From: a bacterium
GTDB lineage: Bacteria; UBP13; UBA5359
Reading direction: 5' to 3'
NCBI GenBank assembly: GCA_028685295.1
Contig: JAQUEL010000004.1
Coordinates: 1 to 64,000, forward strand
DNA: 64,000 nt
A model generated the notes under the pieces. That model was not told the origin of the DNA. It made no database searches and worked only from the letters and a program-made list of their open reading frames with translations. The translations under genes and the position numbers were made by a program. Positions 31,414 through 41,109 of this stretch are shown piece by piece; position 1 is the stretch's first letter, and every line of letters starts with the position of its first letter.

Positions 31414-32091
31414 ATGAGAATAATATTATTAGGAGCACCCGGCTCCGGTAAAGGTACCGTGGCCAAGGTGTTGGTTGAGAGAACCGGCACGCCGCATATT
31501 TCTACAGGGGATATGTTGCGTGCCGCCCTAGCCGCCGGAACGCCGTTGGGAGCCAGAGCCCGTGAGTATATGGAAAGCGGGCGGCTTGTGCCTGATAATA
31601 TTGTAATTGGGCTGATACGTAATAGACTCGGTCAATCTGATTGCCTGTCGACAGGATATATACTTGATGGATTTCCAAGAACTGTTCCACAGGCTGAAGA
31701 GCTGGGAGTGGTGCTGTCGGACTTAGAGTCGAATGTCCAGGCTGTTTTTAATCTGCAAGTTAGTCGGCAGCTACTGGTGGAGCGACTTTCCGGACGACGT
31801 ATTTGCAAGAGTTGCGGTGCCATATACCATGCAGTTAATATGCCGCCCAGAACAGAAGGCATCTGCGATATTTGTGGTGGTGAGCTATATCAGAGAGTTG
31901 ATGACCAGCCGGCCACCGTTGAAAATAGGCTGAATGTTTATGAGGCGCAGACAAAGCCTCTGATTGAATACTACAGAAACATGGGTTTGCTCTATCCCGT
32001 TGAAGGAGATAAAGGAGTGCAGGCGGTTTTTGAAATGATAATACATACCCTTGATAATATCCGGAAGACGGCTTGTGACCAGGCACAATGA
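31414..32091 (+). CDS. adk: Adenylate kinase, zinc-lid type
   Basis: 225 residues. P-loop GAPGSGKGT at residues 7-15, DGFPRT in the AMP site, and a lid with CKSCG and CDICG, the four-Cys zinc site of Gram-positive enzymes. It interconverts ATP, ADP and AMP. The stop overlaps the map start by 4 nt (ATGA). Confidence 0.97.
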   Translation: MRIILLGAPGSGKGTVAKVLVERTGTPHISTGDMLRAALAAGTPLGARAREYMESGRLVPDNIVIGLIRNRLGQSDCLSTGYILDGFPRTVPQAEELGVVLSDLESNVQAVFNLQVSRQLLVERLSGRRICKSCGAIYHAVNMPPRTEGICDICGGELYQRVDDQPATVENRLNVYEAQTKPLIEYYRNMGLLYPVEGDKGVQAVFEMIIHTLDNIRKTACDQAQ

Positions 32092-32834
32092 TCATACGAA
32101 AGAACAAAGCCGAGATCAAGAAGATGCGTTGTGCAGGGCAAATTGTTGCCGCTACGTTGCAAAAAGTCAGTGCCGCCGTATACCCAGGTGTAATGACCGT
32201 AGAACTGGATACACTGGCTGAGACCAGCCTTAGAGAGGCTGGAGCTATACCGGCATTTAAAGGATATCGCGGGTATCCTGCTACTTTATGTACGTCAGTA
32301 AACGATGAAGTTGTGCATGGTATACCCGGGGAGAGGGTTCTTTGTGAAGGTGATATCATCAGCCTCGATCTGGGAGCGAATTTTGATGGGTTTTATGCAG
32401 ATGCAACGGTGACCTGCCCCGTTGGGGCCATATCGGTAGAAGCAGAAAGGCTGATAAGGGTTACCCGCGAAGCCTTTTATAAAGGGATTGAAAAGGCAAC
32501 TCCCGGTAGGCGGTTAGGAGATGTGGGAGCGGCAATACAGCAATATGCCGAGATGAACGGCTATAGCGTAGTTCGGGATCTTGTCGGCCACGGCATAGGA
32601 CGTTCTCTGCACGAAGATCCGCAGGTGCCTAATTACGGCAGGCCCGGGCATGGAACGTTGCTTAAGGAAGGCATGACGCTGGCTATAGAGCCGATGATCA
32701 ATGCAGGCGGTTATGGTATACGCCAGCTTGCTGACGGCTGGACCATTATAACTGCGGATCAGAGCCTGTCGGCGCATTATGAACACACTGTAGCGCTCGT
32801 TAGCGACGGCGCAACAATATTGACGGAATTGTGA
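32088..32834 (+). CDS. map: Methionine aminopeptidase, type I
   Basis: 248 residues. Metal ligands in the usual order: Asp in ISLDLGANFDGFYADATVT (two Asp), His in GHGIGRSLHEDPQV, Glu in AIEPMI and Glu of EHTVAL. It removes the initiator Met from nascent proteins, fitting its ribosomal neighbourhood. No KOW-domain gene sits between map and infA, unlike many Clostridia. Confidence 0.97.
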   Translation: MIIRKNKAEIKKMRCAGQIVAATLQKVSAAVYPGVMTVELDTLAETSLREAGAIPAFKGYRGYPATLCTSVNDEVVHGIPGERVLCEGDIISLDLGANFDGFYADATVTCPVGAISVEAERLIRVTREAFYKGIEKATPGRRLGDVGAAIQQYAEMNGYSVVRDLVGHGIGRSLHEDPQVPNYGRPGHGTLLKEGMTLAIEPMINAGGYGIRQLADGWTIITADQSLSAHYEHTVALVSDGATILTEL

Positions 32835-32865
32835 GGCTTGAATAGAGTTTGGAGGTAGAAGCTTA

Positions 32866-33087
32866 ATGTCCAAAAAAGAGGGAGTTATCGAGATGGAGGG
32901 CAAGATCCTAGAAACATTGCCCAATGCCATGTTCAGGGTCATGTTGGATAATGGCCATAATATACTGGCGCATGTCTCGGGCAAGATCCGGATGCATTTC
33001 ATCCGCATACTTCCGGGTGACAGAGTAAAGGTCGAGCTGTCACCGTATGATTTGAACCGCGGCAGGATTGTATATAGATTCAAGTAA
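32866..33087 (+). CDS. infA: Translation initiation factor IF-1
   Basis: 73 residues, OB fold: [17 protein letters not shown] and [20 protein letters not shown], ending GRIVYRFK. It blocks the A site during initiation. TTGGAGGTAGAAGC precedes the ATG. Standard location before rpmJ. Confidence 0.97.
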   Translation: MSKKEGVIEMEGKILETLPNAMFRVMLDNGHNILAHVSGKIRMHFIRILPGDRVKVELSPYDLNRGRIVYRFK

Positions 33088-33252
<165 letters not shown>

Positions 33253-33343
33253 GAGTATTACGTCTACTGTTGCTTAAGAACAGATTTTACAAGGCCATTG
33301 GAGCGGCTGGTTGCTCCAAGCGAATACAGGGGGGTGTAAGAAT

Positions 33344-33715
33344 TTGGCAAGAATAGCGGGCGTTGATCTGCCAAGAGATAAGAGGGTGGATGTTGCTTTA
33401 ACCTATATTTATGGTGTGGGCAAGACCACAAGTGATGCTGTTATTACAAAATCCGGCGTAGAGGCATCTACCCGGGTAAGGGATCTTACTGAAGAAGAGA
33501 TCGGTCGTTTGCGAGAAATTCTTGATAAGGAATATATGGTTGAGGGTGATCTCAGACGCGAAGTTACGATGAATATAAAGCGCCTGATCGATATTGGCTC
33601 GTATAGAGGATTGCGTCATCGTCGCGGTCTTCCCGTTCACGGGCAGCGCACAAGCACCAATGCCAGGACACGCAAAGGTCCGAGACGTACGGTGGGGATC
33701 AGAAGAAAGAAATAA
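33344..33715 (+). CDS. rpsM: 30S ribosomal protein S13
   Basis: 123 residues from TTG 33344, with GGGGGGTG upstream; a reading from 33311 has no site. Features: [20 protein letters not shown], the helix-two-turn-helix region and the basic tail [20 protein letters not shown]. It bridges the subunits and touches P-site tRNA. Confidence 0.96.
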   Translation: MARIAGVDLPRDKRVDVALTYIYGVGKTTSDAVITKSGVEASTRVRDLTEEEIGRLREILDKEYMVEGDLRREVTMNIKRLIDIGSYRGLRHRRGLPVHGQRTSTNARTRKGPRRTVGIRRKK

Positions 33716-33811
33716 TTCAAGGGTACGGCTGGTTGTAACATCGGCCGTAACTTTGCGTGTCGGCGGGGATAGCTTAAAGCATGAACCCGTGTTAAGATTG
33801 GAGGTTTAAAG

Positions 33812-34207
33812 TTGGCGAGGAGAACAGGAGCCCAGAAGGTAAAAAAGAGAGAACGTAAGAATATTTTGGAAGGTATGGCACATATCCATTCCACCTTTAA
33901 TAACACACTGGTAACGATTACGGATACGCATGGTGCTGTAATTTCATGGGCCAGTGCAGGCGGTATGGGATTTAAAGGATCACGAAAAGGCACTCCTTTT
34001 GCCGCCCAGACTGCTGCCGAATCTGTGGCTAAAAAAGCTATAGAGCATGGCATGCGTCAGGTAGAGGTCTATGTTAAGGGACCTGGTGCAGGACGTGAAG
34101 CGGCTATTAGATCGCTTCAGGCTGCAGGTTTGAACGTCAGCCTTATTAAAGACGTTACGCCGATACCTCATAATGGTTGTCGGCCACCTAAGAGAAGAAG
34201 AGTTTGA
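33812..34207 (+). CDS. rpsK: 30S ribosomal protein S11
   Basis: 131 residues from TTG 33812 with TTGGAGGTTT upstream. [15 protein letters not shown] and [18 protein letters not shown] are family marks, ending [13 protein letters not shown]. It lies on the platform near the E site. Confidence 0.97.
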   Translation: MARRTGAQKVKKRERKNILEGMAHIHSTFNNTLVTITDTHGAVISWASAGGMGFKGSRKGTPFAAQTAAESVAKKAIEHGMRQVEVYVKGPGAGREAAIRSLQAAGLNVSLIKDVTPIPHNGCRPPKRRRV

Positions 34208-34227
34208 AAAGCAGGGGGTGAAGAAAT

Positions 34228-34857
34228 ATGGCACGTTATTCTGGACCGGTATGTAGATTATGTCGCCGCGAGGGTAATAAGCTCTTTTTGAAGGGCGAGC
34301 GGTGTTATATGGCTAAGTGTACCGTTGAGCGTCGTGCAGGCGCTCCGGGTGATAAGAAGAGAGCCGTGCGTTCCAAGTTCACGGAATACGGTATTCAGTT
34401 GAGAGAAAAGCAGAAAGTACGCCGCATATACGGGGTTTTGGAGCGTCAATTCCGCAATTATTTTGAAGATGCTGAGCGTATGAAGGGAGTTGCAGGTGAA
34501 AATCTGCTTTTCCTTCTGGAGCGAAGGCTTGACAACGTTATCTTCAGAATGGGTTTTGCCGCTTCCAGGCGAGAGGCCAGGCAATTGGTGCGTCACGGTC
34601 ATTTCGCTGTGAATGGCAGCAAGGTGGATATCCCCTCTTATATTGTAAAGCCTGGCGATACAATTGAAGTTCGTGAAGGCAGCAGGGATATAGAAGAGAT
34701 CAAGGCATCTGTTGAGTCGGCTGTGCAGAGGCAGATTCCCGCCTGGCTGGAGCTTAATGCTGAGGAGATGAAGGGCAAGGTTGTCAGAAATCCTGTCCGC
34801 GAAGATATTGATGTTCCTATCCAGGAGCAGTTGATTGTTGAGTTCTACTCCAGATAA
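34228..34857 (+). CDS. rpsD: 30S ribosomal protein S4
   Basis: 209 residues. N-terminus [16 protein letters not shown], and the S4 RNA-binding domain with [20 protein letters not shown]. The N-terminal zinc-type Cys set is reduced, with CRLC and one later Cys, as in many bacteria. It is a primary 16S binder and often a translational repressor of the alpha operon. Confidence 0.97.
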   Translation: MARYSGPVCRLCRREGNKLFLKGERCYMAKCTVERRAGAPGDKKRAVRSKFTEYGIQLREKQKVRRIYGVLERQFRNYFEDAERMKGVAGENLLFLLERRLDNVIFRMGFAASRREARQLVRHGHFAVNGSKVDIPSYIVKPGDTIEVREGSRDIEEIKASVESAVQRQIPAWLELNAEEMKGKVVRNPVREDIDVPIQEQLIVEFYSR

Positions 34858-34890
34858 AGCTCTGACTGGTTTGATAAAGGGGAGGTACAT

Positions 34891-35829
34891 ATGGCTGAAA
34901 TAATGGCCAAGATAGAGTGTCTGGTATCTGATGAAAGATATATGAAATTGGTAATCGAGCCGCTGGAGCGCGGATTCGGTAACACCATAGGAAACGCATT
35001 ACGTCGTACATTGATGTCCTCGCTTCCCGGAGCAGCAATCACGGCTGTAAAAATTGAGGGTGTTTTACATGAGTTCTCAACCTTACCGGGTGTTGCCGAG
35101 GATGTAACCGAGATAGTTCTTAATATGAAGGAACTGGCTGTCAAACTGAGTGGTGATGAGCCTAGATCCATGCGTATTGAGGCTGAAGGGATAGGAGAGG
35201 TTAAAGCTTCCGATATAATTGTGCCGGCGGAAGTCGAGATATGTAATCCCGACTTACACATAGCCGAACTGACTGAGAAGAATGCTCGACTCTTCATGGA
35301 TATAATCGTTGAGCGTGGTGCCGGGTATGTTCCGGCCGAGAAGCATCGTCGTTTCGGACATCAGGTGGGGATAATTCCTATTGACTCTATCTTTACACCG
35401 GTACAAAGGATGAATTATATAGTTGAGGATACTCGTGTCGGCCAGGTGACCGATTACGATAAGCTGATACTGGAAGTCTGGACGAATGGTTGCCTAAAGC
35501 CGGAAGAGGCAATGGGTTTTGCCGCCAGATTGCTGCATGACCATCTAAAGCTTTTCTTTGATTTCTCCGGTGTCACATTTGAGGGCACGGAAGCAAAAGA
35601 GGTTGAAACTGAGAGCAAAAAAATCAAGGAACTTACTCTTGAGGAGCTGGGCCTGTCCGTCAGGCCTTATAATTGCCTTAAGAGGGCAGGCATAAATACA
35701 GTGGAAGAATTGCTGACCAAAACTGATAGCGAAATAACCGGCGTCAGGAATTTTGGTAAGAAATCACTTGAAGAGATAAAAGAGAAGCTGGCCGAGCATG
35801 GATTGACGTTAAAGGAATCGGCTGAGTAG
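34891..35829 (+). CDS. rpoA: DNA-directed RNA polymerase subunit alpha
   Basis: 312 residues. The N-terminal dimerisation domain has LEPLERGFGNTIGNALRRTL; a linker near residue 230 leads to the C-terminal domain with LSVRPYNCLKRAGINTVEE and RNFGKKSLEEIKEKL, which binds UP elements and activators. GGGGAGGTACAT precedes the ATG. Confidence 0.98.
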   Translation: MAEIMAKIECLVSDERYMKLVIEPLERGFGNTIGNALRRTLMSSLPGAAITAVKIEGVLHEFSTLPGVAEDVTEIVLNMKELAVKLSGDEPRSMRIEAEGIGEVKASDIIVPAEVEICNPDLHIAELTEKNARLFMDIIVERGAGYVPAEKHRRFGHQVGIIPIDSIFTPVQRMNYIVEDTRVGQVTDYDKLILEVWTNGCLKPEEAMGFAARLLHDHLKLFFDFSGVTFEGTEAKEVETESKKIKELTLEELGLSVRPYNCLKRAGINTVEELLTKTDSEITGVRNFGKKSLEEIKEKLAEHGLTLKESAE

Positions 35830-35840
35830 GAGGTTGTTAA

Positions 35841-36191
35841 ATGAGACATAGGATAGCCGGCAGGAAGCTGAACAGGCCGACAGATGAGCGTATTGCACTA
35901 TTCAGGAGCCTGGTAACCTCTCTGTTTAAATATGGAAAGATCAATACTACGGAGATGAAGGCAAAGGAGATAAGGCCAATCGCCGAAAAGCTGATAACTC
36001 TGGCTGCTAAAAATGATCTCCATGCCAGACGACAGGTAATTGCTTACCTTTATGATAAAGAAGTTGCCGGTAAGCTTTTCAGTGAGATTGGTCCGCGCTA
36101 TAAGGATAGACAAGGCGGATATACTCGTATTCTCAAAATGGGGTTCAGGCGTGGTGATGCTTCGCCTATGGCGATAATAGAGTTGGTGTAG
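35841..36191 (+). CDS. rplQ: 50S ribosomal protein L17
   Basis: 116 residues: [20 protein letters not shown] and [19 protein letters not shown]. It lies near the tunnel exit. AGGAGGTTGTTAA precedes the ATG. It is the last ribosomal protein gene of the cluster; a terminator-like hairpin follows at 36245-36270. Confidence 0.97.
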   Translation: MRHRIAGRKLNRPTDERIALFRSLVTSLFKYGKINTTEMKAKEIRPIAEKLITLAAKNDLHARRQVIAYLYDKEVAGKLFSEIGPRYKDRQGGYTRILKMGFRRGDASPMAIIELV

Positions 36192-36244
36192 CAGCGCAAC
36201 GGCCTTTAATGAGAGTGCTATGTGTTATGCAAAAACAGGCAGAG

Positions 36245-36270
36245 GGGACACAGGGTTTTACCAGTGTCCC
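36245..36270 (+). terminator. Terminator-like hairpin after rplQ
   Basis: GGGACAC (36245-36251) pairs with GTGTCCC (36264-36270), followed by TTTGTCATT. It marks the likely end of the S10-spc-alpha transcript. The T-run is short, so leakage into truA is possible. Confidence 0.6.
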
Positions 36271-36352
36271 TTTGTCATTACCAGGGGTGGCATTGGTTTG
36301 AAATCCTATTTGACGATAAAAAACATATATCATTGAAAACTTAGAGGCTTGT

Positions 36353-37180
36353 ATGGGGATCTTAAAACCGATAACCGATAATAAACAACCGGCAACTGCA
36401 TCCGCAGGGCGTAATCTGGCGGTGTTGTTGGAATATGACGGCACAGATTTCTGTGGATACCAGTATCAGCCGCAAGTGCGAACAATCCAGGGGGAGCTGG
36501 AAAACGCCTTGAAACGCCTATTTGGCCGTCCTTTCCGGGTAAACGCTTCCGGCAGAACCGATGCCGGGGTGCATGCACTGGGTCAGGTAGCCGGCTTCAT
36601 ATTGGAGCATGATATTCAGGTAGAGCGGTTACCGCTTGCATTAAACAGCGTTCTTCCCCGGGACATTGTTGTTAAGCGTGCGGCAGAGGCGAAGCTTTCA
36701 TTTCATCCCCGCTACTCAGCCGTTGGCAAGATTTATCGGTACTGCATAATAAACCGGGCGCAACCTTCGGCTTTACTGCGAAATTATACGGCTTTTATCC
36801 CCTATAAACTTGATATCGATGCTATGAAAAGAGCCTGTAGTCATCTTGTGGGGGAACGGAATTTTGCTTCCATGATGTCTTCCGGCAGTCCGGTAAAGAG
36901 TACTGTGCGTAATCTAAGACGCCTGGAAGTGAAATGCCGGAGCGATGGACTATTGATATTTACAGCCGAGGCAAATGGCTTCCTTTATCAGATGGTAAGA
37001 AATATTGTCGGTACCTTGGTAGATGTAGGACGAGGAAGGCTTCTTCCGGAAGAGATACCGCATATTCTGGAGGCTGGGGATCGTAAAGCGGCAGGCCCGG
37101 CTGCACCACCGCAGGGACTCTATCTGCAGCAGGTTATATATCCTGAAAAGATAATAAGGTGGTGTAAAGATAATGCGTAA
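36353..37180 (+). CDS. truA: tRNA pseudouridine synthase A
   Basis: 275 residues. The catalytic Asp lies in NASGRTDAGVHALGQ. It makes pseudouridine at tRNA positions 38-40. The N-terminus up to about residue 20 (an Asn/Ala-rich stretch) is less conserved, so a later start is possible. In many Firmicutes ECF transporter genes precede truA and rplM-rpsI follow; neither is here. The 3' end overlaps the phosphatase gene by 8 nt. Confidence 0.93.
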   Translation: MGILKPITDNKQPATASAGRNLAVLLEYDGTDFCGYQYQPQVRTIQGELENALKRLFGRPFRVNASGRTDAGVHALGQVAGFILEHDIQVERLPLALNSVLPRDIVVKRAAEAKLSFHPRYSAVGKIYRYCIINRAQPSALLRNYTAFIPYKLDIDAMKRACSHLVGERNFASMMSSGSPVKSTVRNLRRLEVKCRSDGLLIFTAEANGFLYQMVRNIVGTLVDVGRGRLLPEEIPHILEAGDRKAAGPAAPPQGLYLQQVIYPEKIIRWCKDNA

Positions 37181-38357
37181 AAGATTAATGTTGCTTATCA
37201 TAGTTAGTTGCTGTATCGTGCTATGGATATTCCAGTCTGATATTTGTACCCGGCTGCTTCCGGTCAAAGCCGGTGAAATATCCGGTTTAAAAGAGGAGGA
37301 GGCTATCAGGCTGCCGCGGCACCTGCCGCGGGGAGTCATTCTGATGATTGGTGACGGCATGGGCTTTGAGCATATCAAGGCAACTCGTCTCAGTCTGAAG
37401 AACGCTAAACTGGAAATGGAGAAGCTGCCGGTCAGCGGCAGCTTGACAACATATTCATATGGCGGCGCTGTTACCGATTCAGCTGCTGCTGCCACAGCGC
37501 TGGCTACTGGTGTGAAGACGAGTAACGGATATTTGGGGATGTCTCCCAAAGGGATACTACTGGAAAACGTATCTGAGGTAGCTTCTCGAACCGGCAGGCG
37601 TGTAGGTCTGGTCACTACCGTAACTGTTACTCATGCCACTCCTGCAGCATTTGCAGTTCATGTCAATGCACGTAAAGATGAAGCTTCCATTGCAACAGCC
37701 ATGATACTTAAACGTCTGGACCTGATATGGGGCGGGGGTTACGGTTTTTTTGTTCCGGAATATGTTTCCGATAGCCTGCGTAAGGATAATACCGATGTGA
37801 TTAAGCTGGCGAAGAATAATGGATATAAATTGTTAAGAAAGAGATCCGAGATGGCGCAAAGCGATTCTCTGCCTTCATTAGGGCTCTTCAGCAGAGGTGC
37901 TTTAAACGGCGGCAAGCACGAGCCGGATTTGGCTGAGATGACGGTTAAAGCTGCCGATTTGCTTGCTAAAGATAAGAGAGGCTTTTTTCTAATGGTGGAG
38001 GGCGGAAAGATAGATTGGGCTGCGCATGTTCATGACCTGCCGGGCGTTATCAGGGAAATAGCATCCTTTGACAAAGCTATATCTGAAGCAGTGCGCTTTG
38101 CAGAGGCGCGGGGCGATGTTATGGTATTGGTCGTTGCCGATCATGAAACCGGAGGGTTGGATCTTCTGGATAAGAATGGTGTAATATCGGCTGATTGGAC
38201 TACTTTTGGCCACACTGACAGAGATGTTCCTCTTTATGGTTATGGGCCGGGTGCGAAGATGTTTGCCGGAAAGCATGATAATACATATATCGGCCGCATG
38301 CTGATTCAATATTTTACAACTGTTGAGAAATATACTAAAATCCTACTGAGTGCTTGA
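37173..38357 (+). CDS. Exported alkaline phosphatase (PhoA family)
   Basis: 394 residues with an N-terminal hydrophobic signal (about residues 4-20), so it acts outside the membrane. Active-site order: MIGDGMG (metal Asp), TDSAAAATALATG (nucleophile Ser), THATPAA, EGGKIDWAAH, VADHETGG and FGHTDRDVP, matching the two-zinc plus Mg site of the family. It overlaps truA by 8 nt and probably shares its transcript, with rhaB next. No Pho box is evident. Confidence 0.9.
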   Translation: MRKRLMLLIIVSCCIVLWIFQSDICTRLLPVKAGEISGLKEEEAIRLPRHLPRGVILMIGDGMGFEHIKATRLSLKNAKLEMEKLPVSGSLTTYSYGGAVTDSAAAATALATGVKTSNGYLGMSPKGILLENVSEVASRTGRRVGLVTTVTVTHATPAAFAVHVNARKDEASIATAMILKRLDLIWGGGYGFFVPEYVSDSLRKDNTDVIKLAKNNGYKLLRKRSEMAQSDSLPSLGLFSRGALNGGKHEPDLAEMTVKAADLLAKDKRGFFLMVEGGKIDWAAHVHDLPGVIREIASFDKAISEAVRFAEARGDVMVLVVADHETGGLDLLDKNGVISADWTTFGHTDRDVPLYGYGPGAKMFAGKHDNTYIGRMLIQYFTTVEKYTKILLSA

Positions 38358-38375
38358 TTGATTATGGAGGTAAAT

Positions 38376-39845
38376 ATGCGATATCTTGCTTTTGATCTTG
38401 GCGCTGAAAGCGGTAGGGCAATTGTTGGAACGGTGAAGAACGGCAGGCTGCTACTGGAAGAAGTATATCGTTTCCAAAACAGGCCCTTGCTGGTACAGGG
38501 GCATCTTCACTGGGATGTATACCGTCTCTTTGAAGAGTTGAAATTCGGTCTTCAGGCAGCTACGGCAAGATACAAGGATATAGTGAGCCTGGCCATAGAT
38601 ACCTGGGGCGTGGATTTCGGCCTGCTTACGGAAGACGGCATCCTGATAGGACTGCCCATGATGTATCGCGATCCTATAACCGAGGGTATTCCGGAAGAGA
38701 TCTACGGTCTGATATCTCGTGAAGAGCTCTATCGCATAACAGGTTTACAGACCATGCGTTTTGATACGCTCTTTCAACTCTATGCCCTGGAAAAGCGATC
38801 TCCCGGATATCTTAAAGCTGCCCATAGCCTATTATTTATGCCCAATCTCTTGGGTTATCTCTTTACTGGCCAGGGGGCAGCTGATCTCTCCATCGCTTCT
38901 ACCAGTCATTTCTATAATCCGTCGTTTCATCGGTGGGCGACCAGCCTTTTGGAACGGTTGGGATTGCCGGCTGATATCCTTCCAAGCTTGGTCTATCCCG
39001 GTACTATTATCGGTCCTCTTCTTAAGGAGATCGCCGAGGAGTGCAATGCCTCTGGTATGGAGTTGATATGTGTCGGCTCTCATGATACCGCCAGTGCCGT
39101 GGCCTCTGTACCGGCGCAGGGTGAGCGCTGGGCGTATATCAGCAGCGGCACATGGTCATTAATGGGTGCTGAATTGGAGAAGCCTTTGATAAACGATGAA
39201 GGCATGCAATATGATTTTACCAACGAAGTAGGCTACGGAGGAAGCATACGTTATCTTAAGAATATAGTGGGGTTGTGGTTGCTGCAAGGTATCAGGCGTT
39301 CGCTTGAGAGCAGGGGAATTCCGATGTCCTACCCGGAGATGGTGGCGGCGGCTGAAAAGACGGCTCCGCTACAAGTTCTTATTGATGTCGACGAGCCTGA
39401 TTTCATGAATGTGGGCGATATGATGGATAAAGTAGATGCCTTCTGCCGCAAAACGGGACAGCCTCTTCCTGAGGGTGCTGGAGGATACGCCAGATGTGTA
39501 TTGGAGAGCCTGGCCCTCAGGTACCGTGAGGTTATGGCTCTGTTGAAAAAGCTTACCGGAGCGGATTACGAGACTCTGCATATCGTGGGGGGCGGCTCCA
39601 AGAACATTATGCTCAACTCCTTTACGGCTTCAGCCTGCCATATGCAGGTGCTGGCAGGCCCGGATGAGGCTACTGCAGCCGGAAATATACTGGTCCAGGC
39701 AATAACTCGAGGTGAGATAGCCTCTCTGGCAAATGCACGGGAGGTAGTCGGTAATTCCTTTGATCTGATAGAGTATCTGCCGCAGAATCCGGAAATCTGG
39801 GACAGAGCCTATGAGAAATATAGAACATTGAAGGAGAGGATTTAA
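38376..39845 (+). CDS. rhaB: Rhamnulokinase (FGGY family)
   Basis: 489 residues from ATG 38376, GGAGG at 38367-38370; an in-frame TTG at 38358 is upstream of that site. N-terminal ATP-fold motif FDLGAESGRAIVG, the sugar-site segment AIDTWGVDFGLL, and HIVGGGSKNIMLN near the C-terminal nucleotide site. RhaB phosphorylates L-rhamnulose. No rhaA or rhaD is visible, so the partner pathway lies elsewhere. The next gene starts 1 nt after the stop. Confidence 0.85.
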   Translation: MRYLAFDLGAESGRAIVGTVKNGRLLLEEVYRFQNRPLLVQGHLHWDVYRLFEELKFGLQAATARYKDIVSLAIDTWGVDFGLLTEDGILIGLPMMYRDPITEGIPEEIYGLISREELYRITGLQTMRFDTLFQLYALEKRSPGYLKAAHSLLFMPNLLGYLFTGQGAADLSIASTSHFYNPSFHRWATSLLERLGLPADILPSLVYPGTIIGPLLKEIAEECNASGMELICVGSHDTASAVASVPAQGERWAYISSGTWSLMGAELEKPLINDEGMQYDFTNEVGYGGSIRYLKNIVGLWLLQGIRRSLESRGIPMSYPEMVAAAEKTAPLQVLIDVDEPDFMNVGDMMDKVDAFCRKTGQPLPEGAGGYARCVLESLALRYREVMALLKKLTGADYETLHIVGGGSKNIMLNSFTASACHMQVLAGPDEATAAGNILVQAITRGEIASLANAREVVGNSFDLIEYLPQNPEIWDRAYEKYRTLKERI

Positions 39846-39846
39846 A

Positions 39847-40608
39847 TTGGAGAGGAACCAAATAGCAGCTCAGCTTTACACCATCAGGGAGTACCTCAAG
39901 ACACCGTCGGATATTGCCGCCAGCCTGAAAAGAGTCAGAGATATCGGTTATCAGGCGGTGCAGATATCCGGAATGGGGCCGATAGGGCCGGCGGAATTGA
40001 AAAAAATGACTGATGACCTGGGATTAGAGATCTGTAATACCCATATAGATTATAAGCGGATGGAAGAGGATCTGGCCGGCGTTATTGAAGAGCATGAAAT
40101 TTACGGATGCCGTTATATCGGTATCGGCGGATTACCGGGTGAGTATCGTAATGCAGACGGCTATCACCGCTTTGCCGTAGCTGCTTCAAAGATTGCCGCT
40201 GCTTTAGCGGCAGAAGGGTTTATCTTTATTTATCATAACCACAGCTTTGAACTGGAGCGATACGGAGACAGAACGGGATTGCAGATACTCTATGAAGATA
40301 GCGATCCGACCGTCTTCATGGCCGAGATAGATGTTCACTGGATACAGCGTGGCGGAGCCGACCCGGCCGCCTGGATCCGGAGTCTGTCCGGCAGGATACC
40401 GACTGTCCACCTCAAAGATATGGCAGTTCGGGATAACGCCCCGATCATGGCGGAAATCGGAGAAGGCAACCTCAACTGGGAGGCTATTCTTTCTGCCTGC
40501 GAAGATGCAGGGGTTGAATGGTATATCGTGGAGCAGGATGACGATTTTAAGGAAGATCCCTTTACAAGCCTAAAAATCAGCTACCGGAATCTTCTTCGTA
40601 TGATCTGA
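39847..40608 (+). CDS. Sugar phosphate isomerase/epimerase-type TIM barrel protein
   Basis: 253 residues from TTG 39847. The fold is the xylose isomerase-like/AP endonuclease 2 TIM barrel: FIYHNHSFELE, AEIDVHWIQRGG, VHLKDMAV and the ending WYIVEQDDDF carry metal-binding Glu, Asp and His. Such proteins include inosose dehydratases and ketose epimerases; the exact substrate cannot be read. Spacing of 1 nt to rhaB suggests joint expression. Confidence 0.75.
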   Translation: MERNQIAAQLYTIREYLKTPSDIAASLKRVRDIGYQAVQISGMGPIGPAELKKMTDDLGLEICNTHIDYKRMEEDLAGVIEEHEIYGCRYIGIGGLPGEYRNADGYHRFAVAASKIAAALAAEGFIFIYHNHSFELERYGDRTGLQILYEDSDPTVFMAEIDVHWIQRGGADPAAWIRSLSGRIPTVHLKDMAVRDNAPIMAEIGEGNLNWEAILSACEDAGVEWYIVEQDDDFKEDPFTSLKISYRNLLRMI

Positions 40609-40631
40609 AATAGGCAGCATTGAAGTACAGA

Positions 40632-40667
40632 AAAGTGCCGGTAGCCAGAACGGAATACCGGCACTTT
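40632..40667. terminator. Bidirectional terminator between the isomerase gene and groES
   Basis: AAAGTGCCGGTA (40632-40643) pairs perfectly with TACCGGCACTTT (40656-40667), with a 12-nt loop. The A/T flanks give T-runs on either strand, suiting two convergent genes. Confidence 0.8.
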
Positions 40668-40692
40668 CTATTTAAAGTTTATCGAACAGCAT

Positions 40693-40974
40693 CTATCTGA
40701 TAGCCAAAACATCGCTCTCACGCATAATGAGATACTCGTCTCTTCCCACTTTAACTTCAGTCCCGCTGTATCTGGCGTAAATAACGGTATCGCCGATCTT
40801 TATTTCCATTGGACCGCGTTTTCCGTTCTCCAGTAATTGGCCGCTGCCTACAGCAACAACTTCACCCTCCTGCGGCCTCTCTCTGGCTGTATCGGGCAGG
40901 ACAATGCCGCTGACAGTCATCGCCTCCGCCTTAGCCGGTCTAACTACTATGCGATCTCCCAATGGTTGAATCAT
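40693..40974 (-). CDS. groES: Co-chaperonin GroES (orphan)
   Basis: 93 residues from the ATG at 40974, with AGGGAGG upstream on the minus strand. PLGDRIVVRPAKAE, the mobile loop with SGIVLPDTA, GEVVAVGSG and GDTVIYARYSGTEVK are typical. GroES caps the GroEL chamber. groEL normally follows directly; here the gene ends at a terminator and no groEL is in the window. No CIRCE element (HrcA operator) is seen upstream. It may be an extra copy or the groEL may have moved. Confidence 0.9.
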   Translation of the reverse strand: MIQPLGDRIVVRPAKAEAMTVSGIVLPDTARERPQEGEVVAVGSGQLLENGKRGPMEIKIGDTVIYARYSGTEVKVGRDEYLIMRESDVLAIR

Positions 40975-41079
40975 TAAGCTTAAACCTCCCTGGATTCCAA
41001 ACTTACAAATGCAACTTAATGTCGAATTATCAGCATGAAGCTTGCCAAGTTTAAAAAAACGCTTGCTAGGGAATAAAGC

Positions 41080-41094
41080 TATAGCATGGCTATA
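41080..41094. repeat. Short perfect palindrome upstream of the GT39-like gene
   Basis: TATAGC-ATG-GCTATA lies 16 nt before the GTG of the downstream glycosyltransferase gene and about 105 nt upstream of groES on the other strand. It could be an operator in this divergent region, but no regulator is evident. Confidence 0.3.
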
Positions 41095-41109
41095 CGTTAA
41101 CGACATATA

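Noticed and set aside
40975-41109. CIRCE operator before groES
   Set aside because: No TTAGCACTC/GAGTGCTAA pair is present.
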